The notes under the pieces are model-generated. The model was not told where the DNA came from. It ran no database searches and saw only the letters and a program-made list of their open reading frames with translations. A stretch of 64,000 nucleotides of DNA from Desmodesmus armatus (Eukaryota; Chlorophyta; Chlorophyceae; Sphaeropleales; Scenedesmaceae). The DNA lies in the NCBI GenBank assembly GCA_007449985.2, contig VIIQ02000793.1, forward strand, positions 54,705-118,704, given 5' to 3'. Of the stretch, positions 13,711 through 25,700 are shown one piece after another. Made by a program: the position numbers and the translations under genes. How positions within the stretch are numbered: the first letter of the stretch is position 1; each line of letters opens with the position of its first letter.

Positions 13711-16700
13711 TCACGCCGTCACCGGTTTGGGCGTGCTGCTGCTGCTGCTGCTGCCTGCTGCTGCCTTCCGTGCCATCACTACATACATAGGGTCACTCTT
13801 TCCAAACAGGCCCTTGGGGGAGATGTCCTTAGCGGTAGGCGCTTCGAATCCTCCTGGTACAGAGTAGTGGAAGTAGGAGCCCACGATCCAAATGTGGTCT
13901 TCGTCTCCTGTTGCTGTCCACAGGGCGATGGCTGGGGAGGAGACGAAAGCAGCAGAGAGACCAACGGCGGCAGCGGTGGATATCAATGGCAGCAGCACAG
14001 GCACAAGCATGTGTGTGTCAGCATTCGCACAAATGATGTACTGACATCGATTTGCAGGTGCGTTCTCAAGTTTGGCATGTGAGTGGATGGCGTCTGTCTG
14101 TAGTGCTGTCCAACAGTATGAGTCATGCTTGTGTGTGGCGGGAGCTTTCGTCAATGAGTTGAAATCCGACTGACAGGAGGAGGAGCGGCAACAGTGGAGC
14201 AAGTAGCACAAGCCACACAGCCAAAAAAAGTGTGGGCTGCAGCAACAGGCGGCTACAGCCTCCCATACCAGCACATGCAGTTCGGACAGCTGGCGTACCT
14301 TTTGTTGGGAAGCAGCGGTTGGAGAATGACATGTAGGCCACACCGCCAGGCTTCAACACCCTGCAAGAATAACACAACAGAACCAGGGTCAGACGTTGAT
14401 GAGTGAACGGGTGTGAGATGCATTGGCGACTGTCTCCTGACAGGGAATGCAGATCAGACCTTCAGGCATGGGACTGCAGAGAAAACAATTCAACATCCCA
14501 CCCCACCACAGATACAAATCTGGTGAAGTACCCAGACCACGGCAGCTTTGCCCAATGACAGCTTGCCCCAGCCCAACTGCCAGCTCTCCCTCCCATTCAA
14601 CCGCCCTCCCTCCTGCAGCCTGCCACATGCGTGCCCCTCCTCTCAAGCCATCCTCCCCTGCGTCCCGCTGCCCCCCTACTCACACCGTACCATCGCCCCT
14701 TGTCCTGCCCTCCCTCCCTCCTCCTTCCCCCCCCCCCCCATCCCCCACAAGCTTAGTGTCTCACACACTCCCTCTGCTTCACCCACCTGTGCATCTCCTG
14801 GAACATCTCCAACGGCTTGTTGAGGTAATCCACACTGACCACATTGGTGATGATGTCAAAGGTGTTGTCGGGGAAGGGCAGTGCTGGCTCCAGGTTGAGG
14901 TCGTGCACCCGTTATCACTCATTGCCTCCCCAACCCACATGCATGCTGCCATTCGCTCCCTACCTCAGTACTACCAACTATTACCAACTATTTTGCCCCC
15001 CCCCCACCACCAAAAAACACACGCACCCCCCCCCCCCCACCTGTGCATCTCCTGGAAAATTTCCAGCGGCTTGTTGAGGTAGTCCACGCTGACAGCATTG
15101 GTGATGATATCGAATGTGTTGTCAGGGAAGGGCAGTGCTGGCTCCAGGTTGAGGTCGTGCACCACATACTCACTGACCTGCTTGTTGCTCTTCAACTCCT
15201 CCTCATTCATACCCAGCGCTGGGGGGGGGGGGGGGGTAGGGTGCGTGAGGGAGAGGGCAGGCACAGGGTTTGAGTGGCAGGGGTGTGAGTGCACCACGTA
15301 CTCACTGACTTGCTTGCTGCTCTTCAACTCCTCCTCATTCATACCCAGCGCTGCATGGTTCAGAAAATGGGGTGTTTTGAGGCAACAAACAGACACAGGG
15401 GTGCAGTGTCAGGAGTGTGAGTGCAACAGGGCTGCCTGTCCATCAAATGGGACCTGCTTGCTGCTCTTCAGCTCCTCCTCATTCATACCCAGCGCTGCAT
15501 TAATCAGAGGGTGGGGTGTGTGAGACGGAAAACAGAGACATGGTTTAGGGTGTGCAACAGGACATATGGAACCCTTGTTGCTCTTCAACTCCTCCTCATT
15601 CATACCCAGCGCTGCACACAAAGTCGCAAGGCAGTGCAGAAATACAGCCCTCATTCATAACCAGCGCTGCATGATTGCAAGGGATGGTGTGTGTTGCAGA
15701 AACAAAACCAGGGGTGCAATGTCGATGACATGAGTGCAACATGGATACTGGAGTGTGATAGACAAACATAGCCAAGCTCTCATATTGGTGTCCAGCTGTC
15801 TCGCCTACAATGCGTTCTGCCTAGTAATCTGGGAGGGTGATTCTTGCACTCCTATCCCCTCATCTTTGTACACACAAGCAAGAGGTGAACAACACACAAA
15901 CCAATGCGCAGCTCACCTACGATGCGTCCTGCCTTGTAGCCTGAGACTTAGTGGCGCGGGGGCCAGTGGCTGTTGCACTTATAGTCTATGGATTCCTTTA
16001 CCCACCCCTTGCACTGTTGCACTGCCAGTGGCTGTCCCTGTCACGCCCCCCCCCCCCAGCACCTGATGCACCATATACAAAGCAATGCGCAGCTGTCTCA
16101 CCTACGATGCGTCCTGCCTTGTACCCTGAGAAGGTGGCTGTTGCATTCAACCTTGCCCCCCCCCCCAGCACCTGATGCACATGACACGAACCATTGCGCA
16201 GTTGTCTCACCTACGATACGTCCTGCCTTGTATCCTGGTGGGTAGTGGCTGACCCAGCTGCTGCACATTGCCCCCCCCCCCCCCCCCCCCCGACACACAC
16301 ACAGCAACTGGTACACAATTCCAACACCAACACCCACCCCACCTATGATGCGGCCTGCCTTGTACCGTGAGGGTTGTAGCATTCGACCCTTCCCGCCCTC
16401 CCTCCAGCAACTAACGCACATCACACTCCCTGTGTCTCTAAACCGATGCACAGCTGCCTCACCTACGATACGTCCTGCCTTGTACCCTGGTGGGTAGTGG
16501 CTGACCCAGCTGCTGCACATGTCCAGCATGGCGAGGTCCTCCTGCCCTGACGGGGGGAATGCAGTGCCATAAAACCTGCAAGGCAGGGACAAAAGGGGTG
16601 GGCGGGAAGCAGCTTGTTGCCCTACTGAAACATATTTATCACAGTATTGATTTGGTACCAAAGGTGGGTAAGGTGCCGCAAAGATTCCAGACAAAGAAGC

Positions 16701-19114
16701 ACACACCCGGTTTCACTTACTGCTGCTGAACAACATACACCACTGTCATTAGCTTGTGTCACTCACTTGCTATTTCAGCCTGTGAACATCCCCCCCTCCA
16801 CCCGCCGCCACCGCATTCCACCACCCCCTTGTGCATTTGCCCACTCGCTCTGTGAGTGCCTTGACTGCAGTTTGGTGCGCAGGGCATGGGCCCAATAGAC
16901 CATCATCACAGCCGCTTTGGTATCCAAAGTAGTGTGGCGGCCACACGGCCTTAAATCGAAACAATGAATGATAAAGCACACGCCATGGATCCCCCTACTT
17001 CTGCCGCATGTACACCACTGTCACCAGCTTACGCCATTCGCGAGCTGTTTCAGCATGTGAAAGTCTCCCCTCCCCCCCTGCCCAAAATCCCCCGCCCCCC
17101 CCGTCCCATATTCCACCACACCCCCTCAACTATCTCTGCCAACTCACTCTGTGAGTGCCTTGACTGCTGAATCATCTATGTGGTACACAAAGCGGGGGTT
17201 GTCGTAGAACACAGAGTCATCTGCAGGCAACACACCACAGCACAGCACAGCACACCACAGCAGCAGGCCAGGCAGGAAAATCATCAACAGCATCAACATC
17301 ATCAACATCGGATTAGCATCCAACCATGTGCGCATGTGAAGCACCACCCTGACAGTAAGCTCAGACAGGAGACGTCGAGCTCAAGGCACGTTGCCAGTGC
17401 ACAAGACAGCTTGCAGCTGAAGATACTGCGAGAGCTGTTTGATCTACAAAGCAGCCAGAGGCTCATGGGGCCGCGAACTGCTGCTTCTAGATCACACGAC
17501 TGTACTGTTCGCACTGCTGTGCTGACTTTCATGGTGTTGCCCTGCTGTGCTCCCTGCCGTCCCTGGCCGTCCTCCCTGCTGTCCCCTTCCTCTCCTGTCC
17601 CCCAGACTCCTGCCCCGCTCTCTGCTGTGCCCACCCGTCCGCCCGGCTGTCCCTAACCCCCCCCCCCCCCCCCCCCCAAAAAAAAACACCCACCTGACTC
17701 ATCATATCTCAGGAAGTCCTCAGGCCTGAAGGGCCACTTCTCAGGCCACTTGGGGTCCAACAGCACCTGACAACATACAAATGAGGATGTACAATAACAA
17801 CGATACACACGGATGGTAGATTGTACAGCACCATCTTTGGTACTAGCCAGCAAGGGCTCAAGACCTCCTGAGAAGTTCTTGCATATGCTTAGGGCAACAC
17901 ATGCTAGGTTGTCGGGTTGACCATGTGCACTTTAGTACAGTACAGTGCAGTACAGTACATGGCAGGGGGTGAGGACAAGACCCCAGCCAGACGGGGGCTC
18001 ATGAGGTCCTTTTGTTTGGCGCAGCCCCCTGAAGGAATCAGACCTACAGCGTGCTGCTGGAGGCATTCACTGCCTGGCGCTTCCTGTTGCCCTGATCCCA
18101 ACGCTGCTGCTGCTGCTGCTGCTGGTGGCTTCCAGTGTAAAATCATGAGCCAGTGTGAAATTACGAGCTTGCTATAGTGACAATGCGATACGTCCATACT
18201 GTTCTCTGTGGGTGTTTGGCGCTAGTTGGCAGTACACACCCATGCTTTGTTCCACAGTGTGAGCTACACTGCCGTAGACGCATGGTGCATCACATGCCGC
18301 AGGTGGCACAGCCTGCCTAGCACGCAATTGCGCAATGCGACTACGCAAATTATGCAGAAGCCTTCTCATGTAGCAATCAACCCATCCCCTTCACTCCTCT
18401 CCTTGTTGCTGAAGGTGTACAGCATCAACAACAGGGAGAGGAGCAAGCAGATGGGTCAAATGCAACATAGAGGGAGTCTGCACGTGATACGTGCCACTCC
18501 AAGGGAGTAGCACTGCACTATAATGCACTGGTGACACACAGTTTAAGTGGTAGTCTGATCGAGCCCCCCGCCCCCCCCTCCCCCCGGGTGGTGGTGGTGG
18601 TGCTGGCTTGGCCTGACCCTGTGTACCCATGCGCCTGTCTACTGCTGGAGGCTATTATCCTACAGTATGTGACTGTCAAACCACGTCCGAGACATGGCTG
18701 ACGATTTTTGCCATTGTGACACCCTGTCCCAGCCACTGACGCCACAATGCAGGGAGCACTTTTATCACTCCAGTGTGTTCCCCCAGCCCCTCCAGTTTGC
18801 ACTGCCTACAGGTTGCATGCATTGCACTGCTGATTGATAGTACTGACAACAGTCGTTCACACCTTTTCTTTCTCTGACACGGCTGCTGCTGTGGCAATTG
18901 AGCTGCTGCCCCTGCCCAGCCACAGACCAGAGGACCCCAGGAAGACAGACCCCAGCAGCTGCCTCCGCGATTGGCTGCAGCTGGCAACTGCTGGTACCGA
19001 CGACTGGTGTGACTGTGCTAGTGGACGGCTGAATGCGCCTGTCAGTCGTCTGCTGGAGAAGGTACTACTGAGGATCCTCCTGTGAGCGTGTGCTGGGCCA
19101 CTCGCAAGCTGCAT
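13711..19114 (-). CDS. SAM-dependent methyltransferase (type 11-like), probably thylakoid-lumen targeted
   Basis: Seven exons: 18863-19114, 17694-17766, 17148-17220, 16463-16575, 15041-15218, 14299-14360 and 13711-13931. All phases close and give 323 aa with no frame break. Residues 1-50 look like a transit peptide (Arg/Ser-rich, no acids). They are followed by SRRQLLGSVFLGSSGLWLG and then IATAAA, a twin-arginine signal with a hydrophobic core and an Ala-type cleavage site, suggesting the thylakoid lumen. The catalytic half has LEPALPFPDNTFDIITNAVS (motif II-like), EIFQEMHRVLKPGG and AYMSFSNRCFP, typical of Methyltransf_11 proteins. A canonical glycine-rich GxGxG SAM loop is not obvious, so activity is uncertain. 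The C-terminus is HIWIVGSYFHYSV, DPMYVVMARK and a Ser/Pro tail. Several exons are flanked by partial copies. Confidence 0.85.
14787..14909 (-). repeat. 3'-part copy of the methyltransferase fifth exon, with donor
   Basis: It matches the last ~123 nt of the intact exon 15041-15218, including the donor at its end (CACAG then GTGGG). No acceptor is present at its other end, so it cannot be a cassette exon. It lies downstream of the intact exon. Confidence 0.85.
15300..15662 (-). repeat. 5'-part copies of the methyltransferase fifth exon, with acceptors
   Basis: Three clear copies, and a fragment near 15650, of the exon's first ~40-55 nt (coding ALGMNEEELKS), each preceded by a CAG acceptor. They are spaced about 117-144 bp apart and lie upstream of the intact exon 15041-15218. 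Confidence 0.85.
15914..16371 (-). repeat. 3'-part copies of the methyltransferase fourth exon, with donors
   Basis: Four copies of the exon end coding YKAGRIV plus the GTGAG/GTAGG donor, near 15914, 16099, 16208 and 16340. The 16208 copy extends farthest into the exon (CSSWVSHYPP). All lie downstream of the intact exon 16463-16575. Poly-C runs on the plus strand separate several of them. Confidence 0.85.
16842..16869 (-). repeat. 3'-part copy of the methyltransferase third exon, with donor
   Basis: A short copy of the end of exon 17148-17220 (coding VKALTE plus GTGAG donor), in the next intron downstream. Confidence 0.7.
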
Positions 19115-19730
19115 GCTGCCTGATGCGTTGCTTAATGCAGATTCAATGGATAAAGGCTTTCTGGATTGTGTATGTATAAATAGAAGACGCGGGCGGGTGA
19201 ATGCACCTGGTGATGGGAGCTATGCAAAGAAGGACAGCGTGCAGAGGTGGACGGCGCATTGACCAAATAAAAATCAGACGCATATACATCACATGCATGG
19301 AGCCAAAACGTGTCAGGTACCACAGCGTTTACGTGATCTTCAACGGTGATCGATCAAGTTGCCAAGCTGAAGCACAATTCCGTAGCTTCGGGCCGTAGCT
19401 TCGGGCCACAACACTGCACTACAGCAACAAGCTTGCTCCACAAAGCAGTTGTGCTGCAGTACTGCACTGCCTCGCAACAAACTGCAACATGCACTGCTGG
19501 CAGCTCTTGCCACAACAGCAGACTGCAAACATCACAACATCAGCAGCCTGACAAGCCTCAACACACTCTTCCTTCTGCTGCAACCACCACACTCCCCCGA
19601 CTTCTTGCCAACATCACAAGAGGAAGGAGGGCAGCCACACTCTCCCTTGTGCCGCAACCACCACTTCCTGCCAACTTGTGGCCGACATCACAAGAGGACA
19701 TCACAAGAGGAACGAGGGCAGCCTCACTCC
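19115..19730. other. Short intergenic region between methyltransferase promoter and RPN1 3' end
   Basis: It separates the methyltransferase start (19114) from the RPN1 stop (19731), both minus strand. It should contain the RPN1 3' UTR and the methyltransferase promoter. A TATA-like octamer lies at 19175-19182, about 60-70 nt upstream of the methyltransferase ATG. Around 19388-19408 the word TAGCTTCGGGCC occurs twice in tandem. No coding segment was recognised. Confidence 0.45.
19175..19182 (-). promoter_or_regulatory. TATA-like box upstream of the methyltransferase gene
   Basis: The plus strand reads TATAAATA and the minus strand TATTTATA, 61-68 nt before the ATG at 19114. The position suits a TATA element with a short 5' UTR. 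Motif evidence only. Confidence 0.3.
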
Positions 19731-22700
19731 TCATTCTGTCACCTCCACATAGTCTGGGTTGGGCTTGAGGATGACGATGTTCTCCAGGATGGGTGACAGC
19801 GGCAGGTTCTTCTCAGTACCAAGCTCAGCACGCTCCCCAGCATTCATCAGCACAGGAGTGGTGTGTGTTTGGAAGCCTGCACAGCAGACAGAGCGATACC
19901 GTAGTGAGCGTCCAGGGTGTGTGACACACCCCATGGGGTTCACTTGTTTGGGATCTTTGCCAACGCCAACTGACAGCAGGTCAGCTGATGCATGCAAGCA
20001 GCTACCGTATGCTCTCAACGAAACGATAAGCAGCCAGACACGCCCACCAAGACCCATCACTCTGCGCATGCACCCCTTGTGAAGGCTTTGCGCACAGGCA
20101 CCTCCAGCCACACGTCTCCTATTCAGAGCTGCAGGACAAACAGGCTGCAGACAGATCGACTTACCTGTGATGGTCTTTGGCCGTCCCGCCTGTGCCACCA
20201 CGTCCACCGCCTGTCCCAGCCGCACCGCACACTGACAGCAGCTGGCCCTCACCATCCAGCGTCAGCAGCATGCGGGGCTTCATCGCTGCAGCAGCAAGAC
20301 AACAACAGCCAATGATAAATCAAACGGGCACACCAGCACACACCTTGAAACACCTTGGAACGAAAAAGTACCTCGCATCAGGACAACGCTGTGATACAAG
20401 ATAAGGATGGTGCAGGCATTTGACCCAAAATGCGCACGTGTGGGCACGCACGTAGGCTGGCCGTACTAAAAATGTAAGCACACGGGCGAGTGCTGACGCC
20501 GCGCGCTAAAACCTGCATAGCAGAATGCAGCAACAGCACCTACATCCTGGCAGCCCTGTGCACCCTTAGCAGATATCAAGGAAGCTGTATACCCCCTCCC
20601 TCATGAGCCCCTGGCTCACTGGCTTGTGCCAAGGTGGAAACTCTGTCCCCAATAACTGTACTGAGCTGTACGCCTTGTGATACCAGCATTCTGCAAGCAG
20701 GCCGCACCTGTCGCCAGGCAGTAGAGCAGGTAGTGGTGCTTGGAGCCCAGCGTGCCCTTCAGGTCCTGGCAGGCTGTCAGAACCGTAAGGATGCCTGACA
20801 GCGCAACCCCTGCACAGCACAACACAGCAAATGTTAGGACCACACACATGAAAGCACAGCCTGACTAAAGCACAGCAAGTGTTCGACAGCGCCTGACACC
20901 ACACCCAAACCACACACCTATCCCCACCCCAGCACCTGGCTGCCTGTGTGTGGGTACGGCGTGATGTGGCCTCAGGCACAAGGCTAGTACCAGCCAGCGT
21001 TATGACTGCTGCAATGTAGCACCAGGCCTTCCCGGTTCACCCAGTTCATCCAGCGTGGTACCAACCAGCAGGTGAAAGTATGCACTTGTGACACCCCCCC
21101 AATTTATCAGCATGGTGCCAAAGACACGGTCAAAACCTCGAGACAAACCCTAAACTCACCTGACAGCAGCTGCCTGTCTGTGTGGTAGGGGCTCAGCCCG
21201 ATGAGTCCCTTGCCCATGTGTGCCAGGCCCTGGGCTGTGCGCACCAGGAACAGCAGCGTAGGCTCCTTGTAGTAGTAGGACGCAAGGTTGCGCAGGATGC
21301 CTGGGAGCACGGCAGACATTAAACAGAGGAGTGCAGGAGTGGTAAGAAAAGGGTAGTAGGACGCAAGGTTGCGCAGGATGCCTGCAGGAGATACAGTGTG
21401 GTGCAGAAGGGGTTGCGGGGGGTGGTGAAAAAGGGGTTGTGGTGTGTAAGAGGGGGTGTGGGGGTTGGTTGTGAAGGCGTGTGTGATGGCGCTTACAATG
21501 TCTAATGCCACCACCACCGTCATCACGGATAGGATGTAGGCGCCTATCTGCGCCGGCCACCATTGCCTATCTGCACCACGACAGCCACCTACGCGCCACC
21601 ACCCTCACCTGCTAGGCGTGCGTTGTTTGTGCCTGCACCCACAATGCCCAGCGCCACAACTGCGTTTTGCGCCACCTACAGCACACGACACGACAGCACA
21701 TGACTGAGTGAATCAGTGATGTCAGTGATTCAGCGATTCGAAACCAATTGTTGGAGGCTATCAACAACAAGCCAGCCGGGACAGCACTCCCCGTGAAAAC
21801 TCAGAAACAACTAACAACAGGTGTACCTCAAGATCATATCTGTAGTGCGTTCCTCACTACGCCAAACAAGGAACAATGGGAGATCTGCAGTGCACACATG
21901 GTGCCTTTCCTTGCAGTGCTCGCATGCTCCTTGTGAGTTTGCAACGCCGAACATCAGTGCCGGATTCCGGCCCCCACCACAATCACCATCAGCTGAACCA
22001 CCTCTGTGTCTGCGTCGTGGCTAAGCCTGCTCACCCATATGAAGCTGGAGTTGCCACCTGCCACATTGCTTTTGTCGCATGTCTCGCCCCCAACCCTTCC
22101 ATAAGAAACAACCGGGGGATCCCCTCACCTCTGTGTCTGCGTCATGGCTGAGCCTGCTGAGTGCATCCACCACCTGCTGCCCAGGTCGCTCACATTCAGC
22201 AGCGCCATAGCCAGGGGCACAGCACGACGCACTGCAGGGGCAGCAAAGCACGAACACAAGCACCAGATCCAGCCGTGAGGGTTGCAAGAACACATGCACA
22301 ACAATGTCAGTTCCGGTGACAGACTTTGTTCAGCAGCGCCACAGCCAGGGGCACAGCACGACGCACTGCAGGGGCAGCGGAACAATGAACATCAACACTG
22401 TCAGGAGTGCAATTGCAAGCAAGACTTATTGAGCAGCACCATAGCCAGGGGCACAGCACGACGCACTGCAGGGGCAGTGAACAACAGTGAACAAAGGCAC
22501 AAAATGTCAGTGGCAAGGACCAATATCAGTGGTGGGGACTGCGGGGGCGCAGTGCGTCGTGATATGCCCCTGGCCATGGCGCTGCTAATTGCAGTCTGTT
22601 TCCGCCACTGACATTGTCGTGCCTGTGTTCACTGTTCCAATGGCAGCGCAACAGTGAATCCACAGGCATGACAATGTCAGTGACGGGGACACAACTCCTT

Positions 22701-25700
22701 CAGCCGTGCCATCGCCAGGAACACAGCACAACGCATTGAGCGGCAGCCAGCAATGCAAATGGGCAGAATACAATGGGGACGGAAACGCAACACCTAGCAG
22801 GAAGCAGCCCAGACGCCATACAACCCTTTTACCAGCCAACTGACCTCCCTCCAACCTGAATCCCACCTCATTGCCCCCTGCAGTGAGGGCTGCCACTTTT
22901 GTATCACCTAGCACCCAATTCCCGGCCCAAGCGAGCACCCCACCCCACAGCAACTCAAAGCCACACCCTTACAAGCACAACTGCACTGTAGGATAAGAGC
23001 CACGATTTTACCGCATTGGGATACAGGGGGGCTGGGGGTGTATCGGATTCTATCCGTCTTTCAAGCAGGCAGAGATCAACCGGGGACAAGTCTTGCAGCC
23101 GGACACCTGGCAGAGTCATCCGTGTGGCTTGGAGGCGTCTTACCAGGTGCCCCGGGTGCTGGTCCTGGCCGCCAAGCAGTCCGACATGCTGTTACAACCT
23201 ACACCCTAATAGGTGCCCCTGTCACCCGCATACCGGCACAGGTGCTTTGGAACACGCAGCACTCAACCCCTGGCCTAAGTCACCGCCACACCACAAGGGA
23301 ACTCAGGGCCTCTTCCACCCCCACAGGCACAGACGCACTTGACCAAACCCATCAGCAAAGCAGCCAATATTTTCTGGGGCGAGGTCCAGCACCCCGGCAC
23401 CTGGTCAAAGTCATCACCACCTGCTGACAGTGATGATGATTTGACAGGCTGCCTGGCTTCTGATCCTGGCCGCCAATCAGTCCGACAAGCCCCTACAACC
23501 TACACCACACTGCACCTACACCACACTGCATGCCTCCCTCAACCGTCTACTGCTACAGGGGTGGTCTAAGCTGCAACACTTAGCACCCAACCCCTGGCCT
23601 GAGTCCCCACCACACTCCAAGGCGACTCGAGGCCTCTTCCACTCCCACAAGCACAGCTTCAATATGCGTACTTGATCAGCAAAGCAATCAGACCAGTACG
23701 GGAACCTGCCCAGCAGCCAGGCACCTGGTCAGTGCCATCACCTGGTAAAGGTGCTAGCCCTGTCAGGTGCCTGGCTTCTGGGCCTGGCCGCCACACAGTC
23801 CGGCATGCATGGATGCAACCTCCTCAAGATCTACCATGACATACCCCTACCATCTTCAACACACCTGGCGGTTCCTACTGCAGTAAGTACCTGGCCCTAC
23901 TGCAGTAAGTGCTGCCTAGCTTGAAACACCCATGCAGCCAACCCCTGACCTGGAACAGCACCATACCTGACCCCAAGGCAATTCAGGGCATTCCCACCCA
24001 AACAAACACACAACAGCGCATAACTCAGGGCCACTCGCCAAGGTGACCACATGTCCACAAATGTTATGTGATGCTAGACAAAGCTGAGCAGCTCACAAGC
24101 ACCTAACTGCGTCACAAGACAGAAGTAAGGGACGTGCTTACCATGACCGATGTCGGAAGCGGCATTGGTTCACAGTAAGCACGTGCCCCAATGTTGGTCC
24201 TGGCCGCAGTCAGCACACACCACAACCCACTGCCAGCTTCCCTCCTATCACCTTCACCACCTGCTGCTTCAGTGGGTTCTCTCTACTGCGAACACAGCAC
24301 TCAACCCTGCCCCCCCCCCCCCGGTTGACAGGCGGCTGGCGTCTGGTCCTGCCTGCCAATCAGTCTGGCAGGCACGGAGGATCAAGACGCTTCCCCCTTA
24401 AAACAGACAATAGACCTGGCAGCTACCCATACTGCAGGTCGATGCCTGCCTTGATTCAACCGGTGTGGGCAGGCAACGCCTGGCCGAAAGCAGCACCACA
24501 CCCCATGGCAACTCCCCCCCCCCCCCCCCCCCCGGGCACACGATCACTCAGCAAAAAAAAACAGATCAGCATGCAAGGGAGCGAGCGGGTTATGGAGGGA
24601 AGGCCCAGGACTTGCCGCACCAGTGGAACACCGTGTGCATCTGGCTAGGGAGGTCTGAGTTTATCTGGAAGAAGCCACTGCAGCGGTTTTCTTCCAGATA
24701 AACTTGTACTTCTAGCCAGATGCCCACGGTGTATCACTGGCCCAGCAAGTGCTACGCCTTAGGGTGATTACTTGGTGAAGGACAAACGCAGTGCAAAGCG
24801 CCCAGCTTCTGGTCCTGGCCGCCAATCGGTCTGCCGACTGTGGGGGCTCACACATGAGAAAAATGACCCCAGGACCTACAGCACACCTGCCCCCCCTCCC
24901 ACTGCAGCAGATGCCTGTCTGAGTGAACCATCCAGCAGGCAAACCCAGCCTGAATCAGCACCACATTCCACGGCAGCTCAGTGCCTCTTGCAACAGTGTG
25001 CACAATTGCACTCAGCAACGATGATCCACACGCAAGGGAGTCAGCAGCTTATGGAGGACCGGCCCAGCAGCTAGGCACCTTGTCAGCGTCGTCACCTGAG
25101 GTAGTAGACGCCGCTGCAAGAAGCCTGGCTTCTGCTCCTGGCAGCCCTTTCACCTCATAAACATGGTGACTCAAACATATGAACCCCTACAGTACCACAT
25201 GCACCCCACCATCAGCCGGCCCCTACCGCAGCAGGAGCCTGCCTTGGGTGAAACACCTAGCTGGCAAACCTCATCCTGAGTCATCACAACACCCCCAGCA
25301 ATGACAATGCCACATCTGCTGCACCCAATGCTGCCAATACCACTGGAGAAGCTGCAACAAGCAGTTCCTCAACGGCTGGTGCTGCTGCTGCATCGATGAG
25401 GTAGGTGGTAGGGGTAGGGGTAGGTACTGTAGGTAGTAGGTAACCTCACCTGCTACCAGAAGTACCTACCTACCTAACCTTACTACCTACCTATTGCTAC
25501 TGCGCCTACCTATTGCTAATGCGCCCCTTTCAATTCCAACAAGCATAAATCCAATCAGCAAAATAATCCGCATGCAATCGAGCCAGAGGGTTATCAGGGA
25601 CGGGCCTAGCAGCCAGGCACCTTCCCAGTGCCATCACCTGGGGTCAGAGGACGACCTTAAGAAAGTGCCTGGCTTCTGGTCCTGGCCGCCAATCAGTCCA

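Noticed and set aside
16098..16706. A 202-aa minus-strand open frame in the methyltransferase region
   Set aside because: It runs through several exon-4 end copies and the poly-C spacers; only 16463-16575 is a genuine exon.
19201..19398. A 65-aa plus-strand frame just after a TATA-like element
   Set aside because: It has no homology or signal, it lies between two minus-strand genes, and the TATA-like octamer fits the methyltransferase promoter as well.
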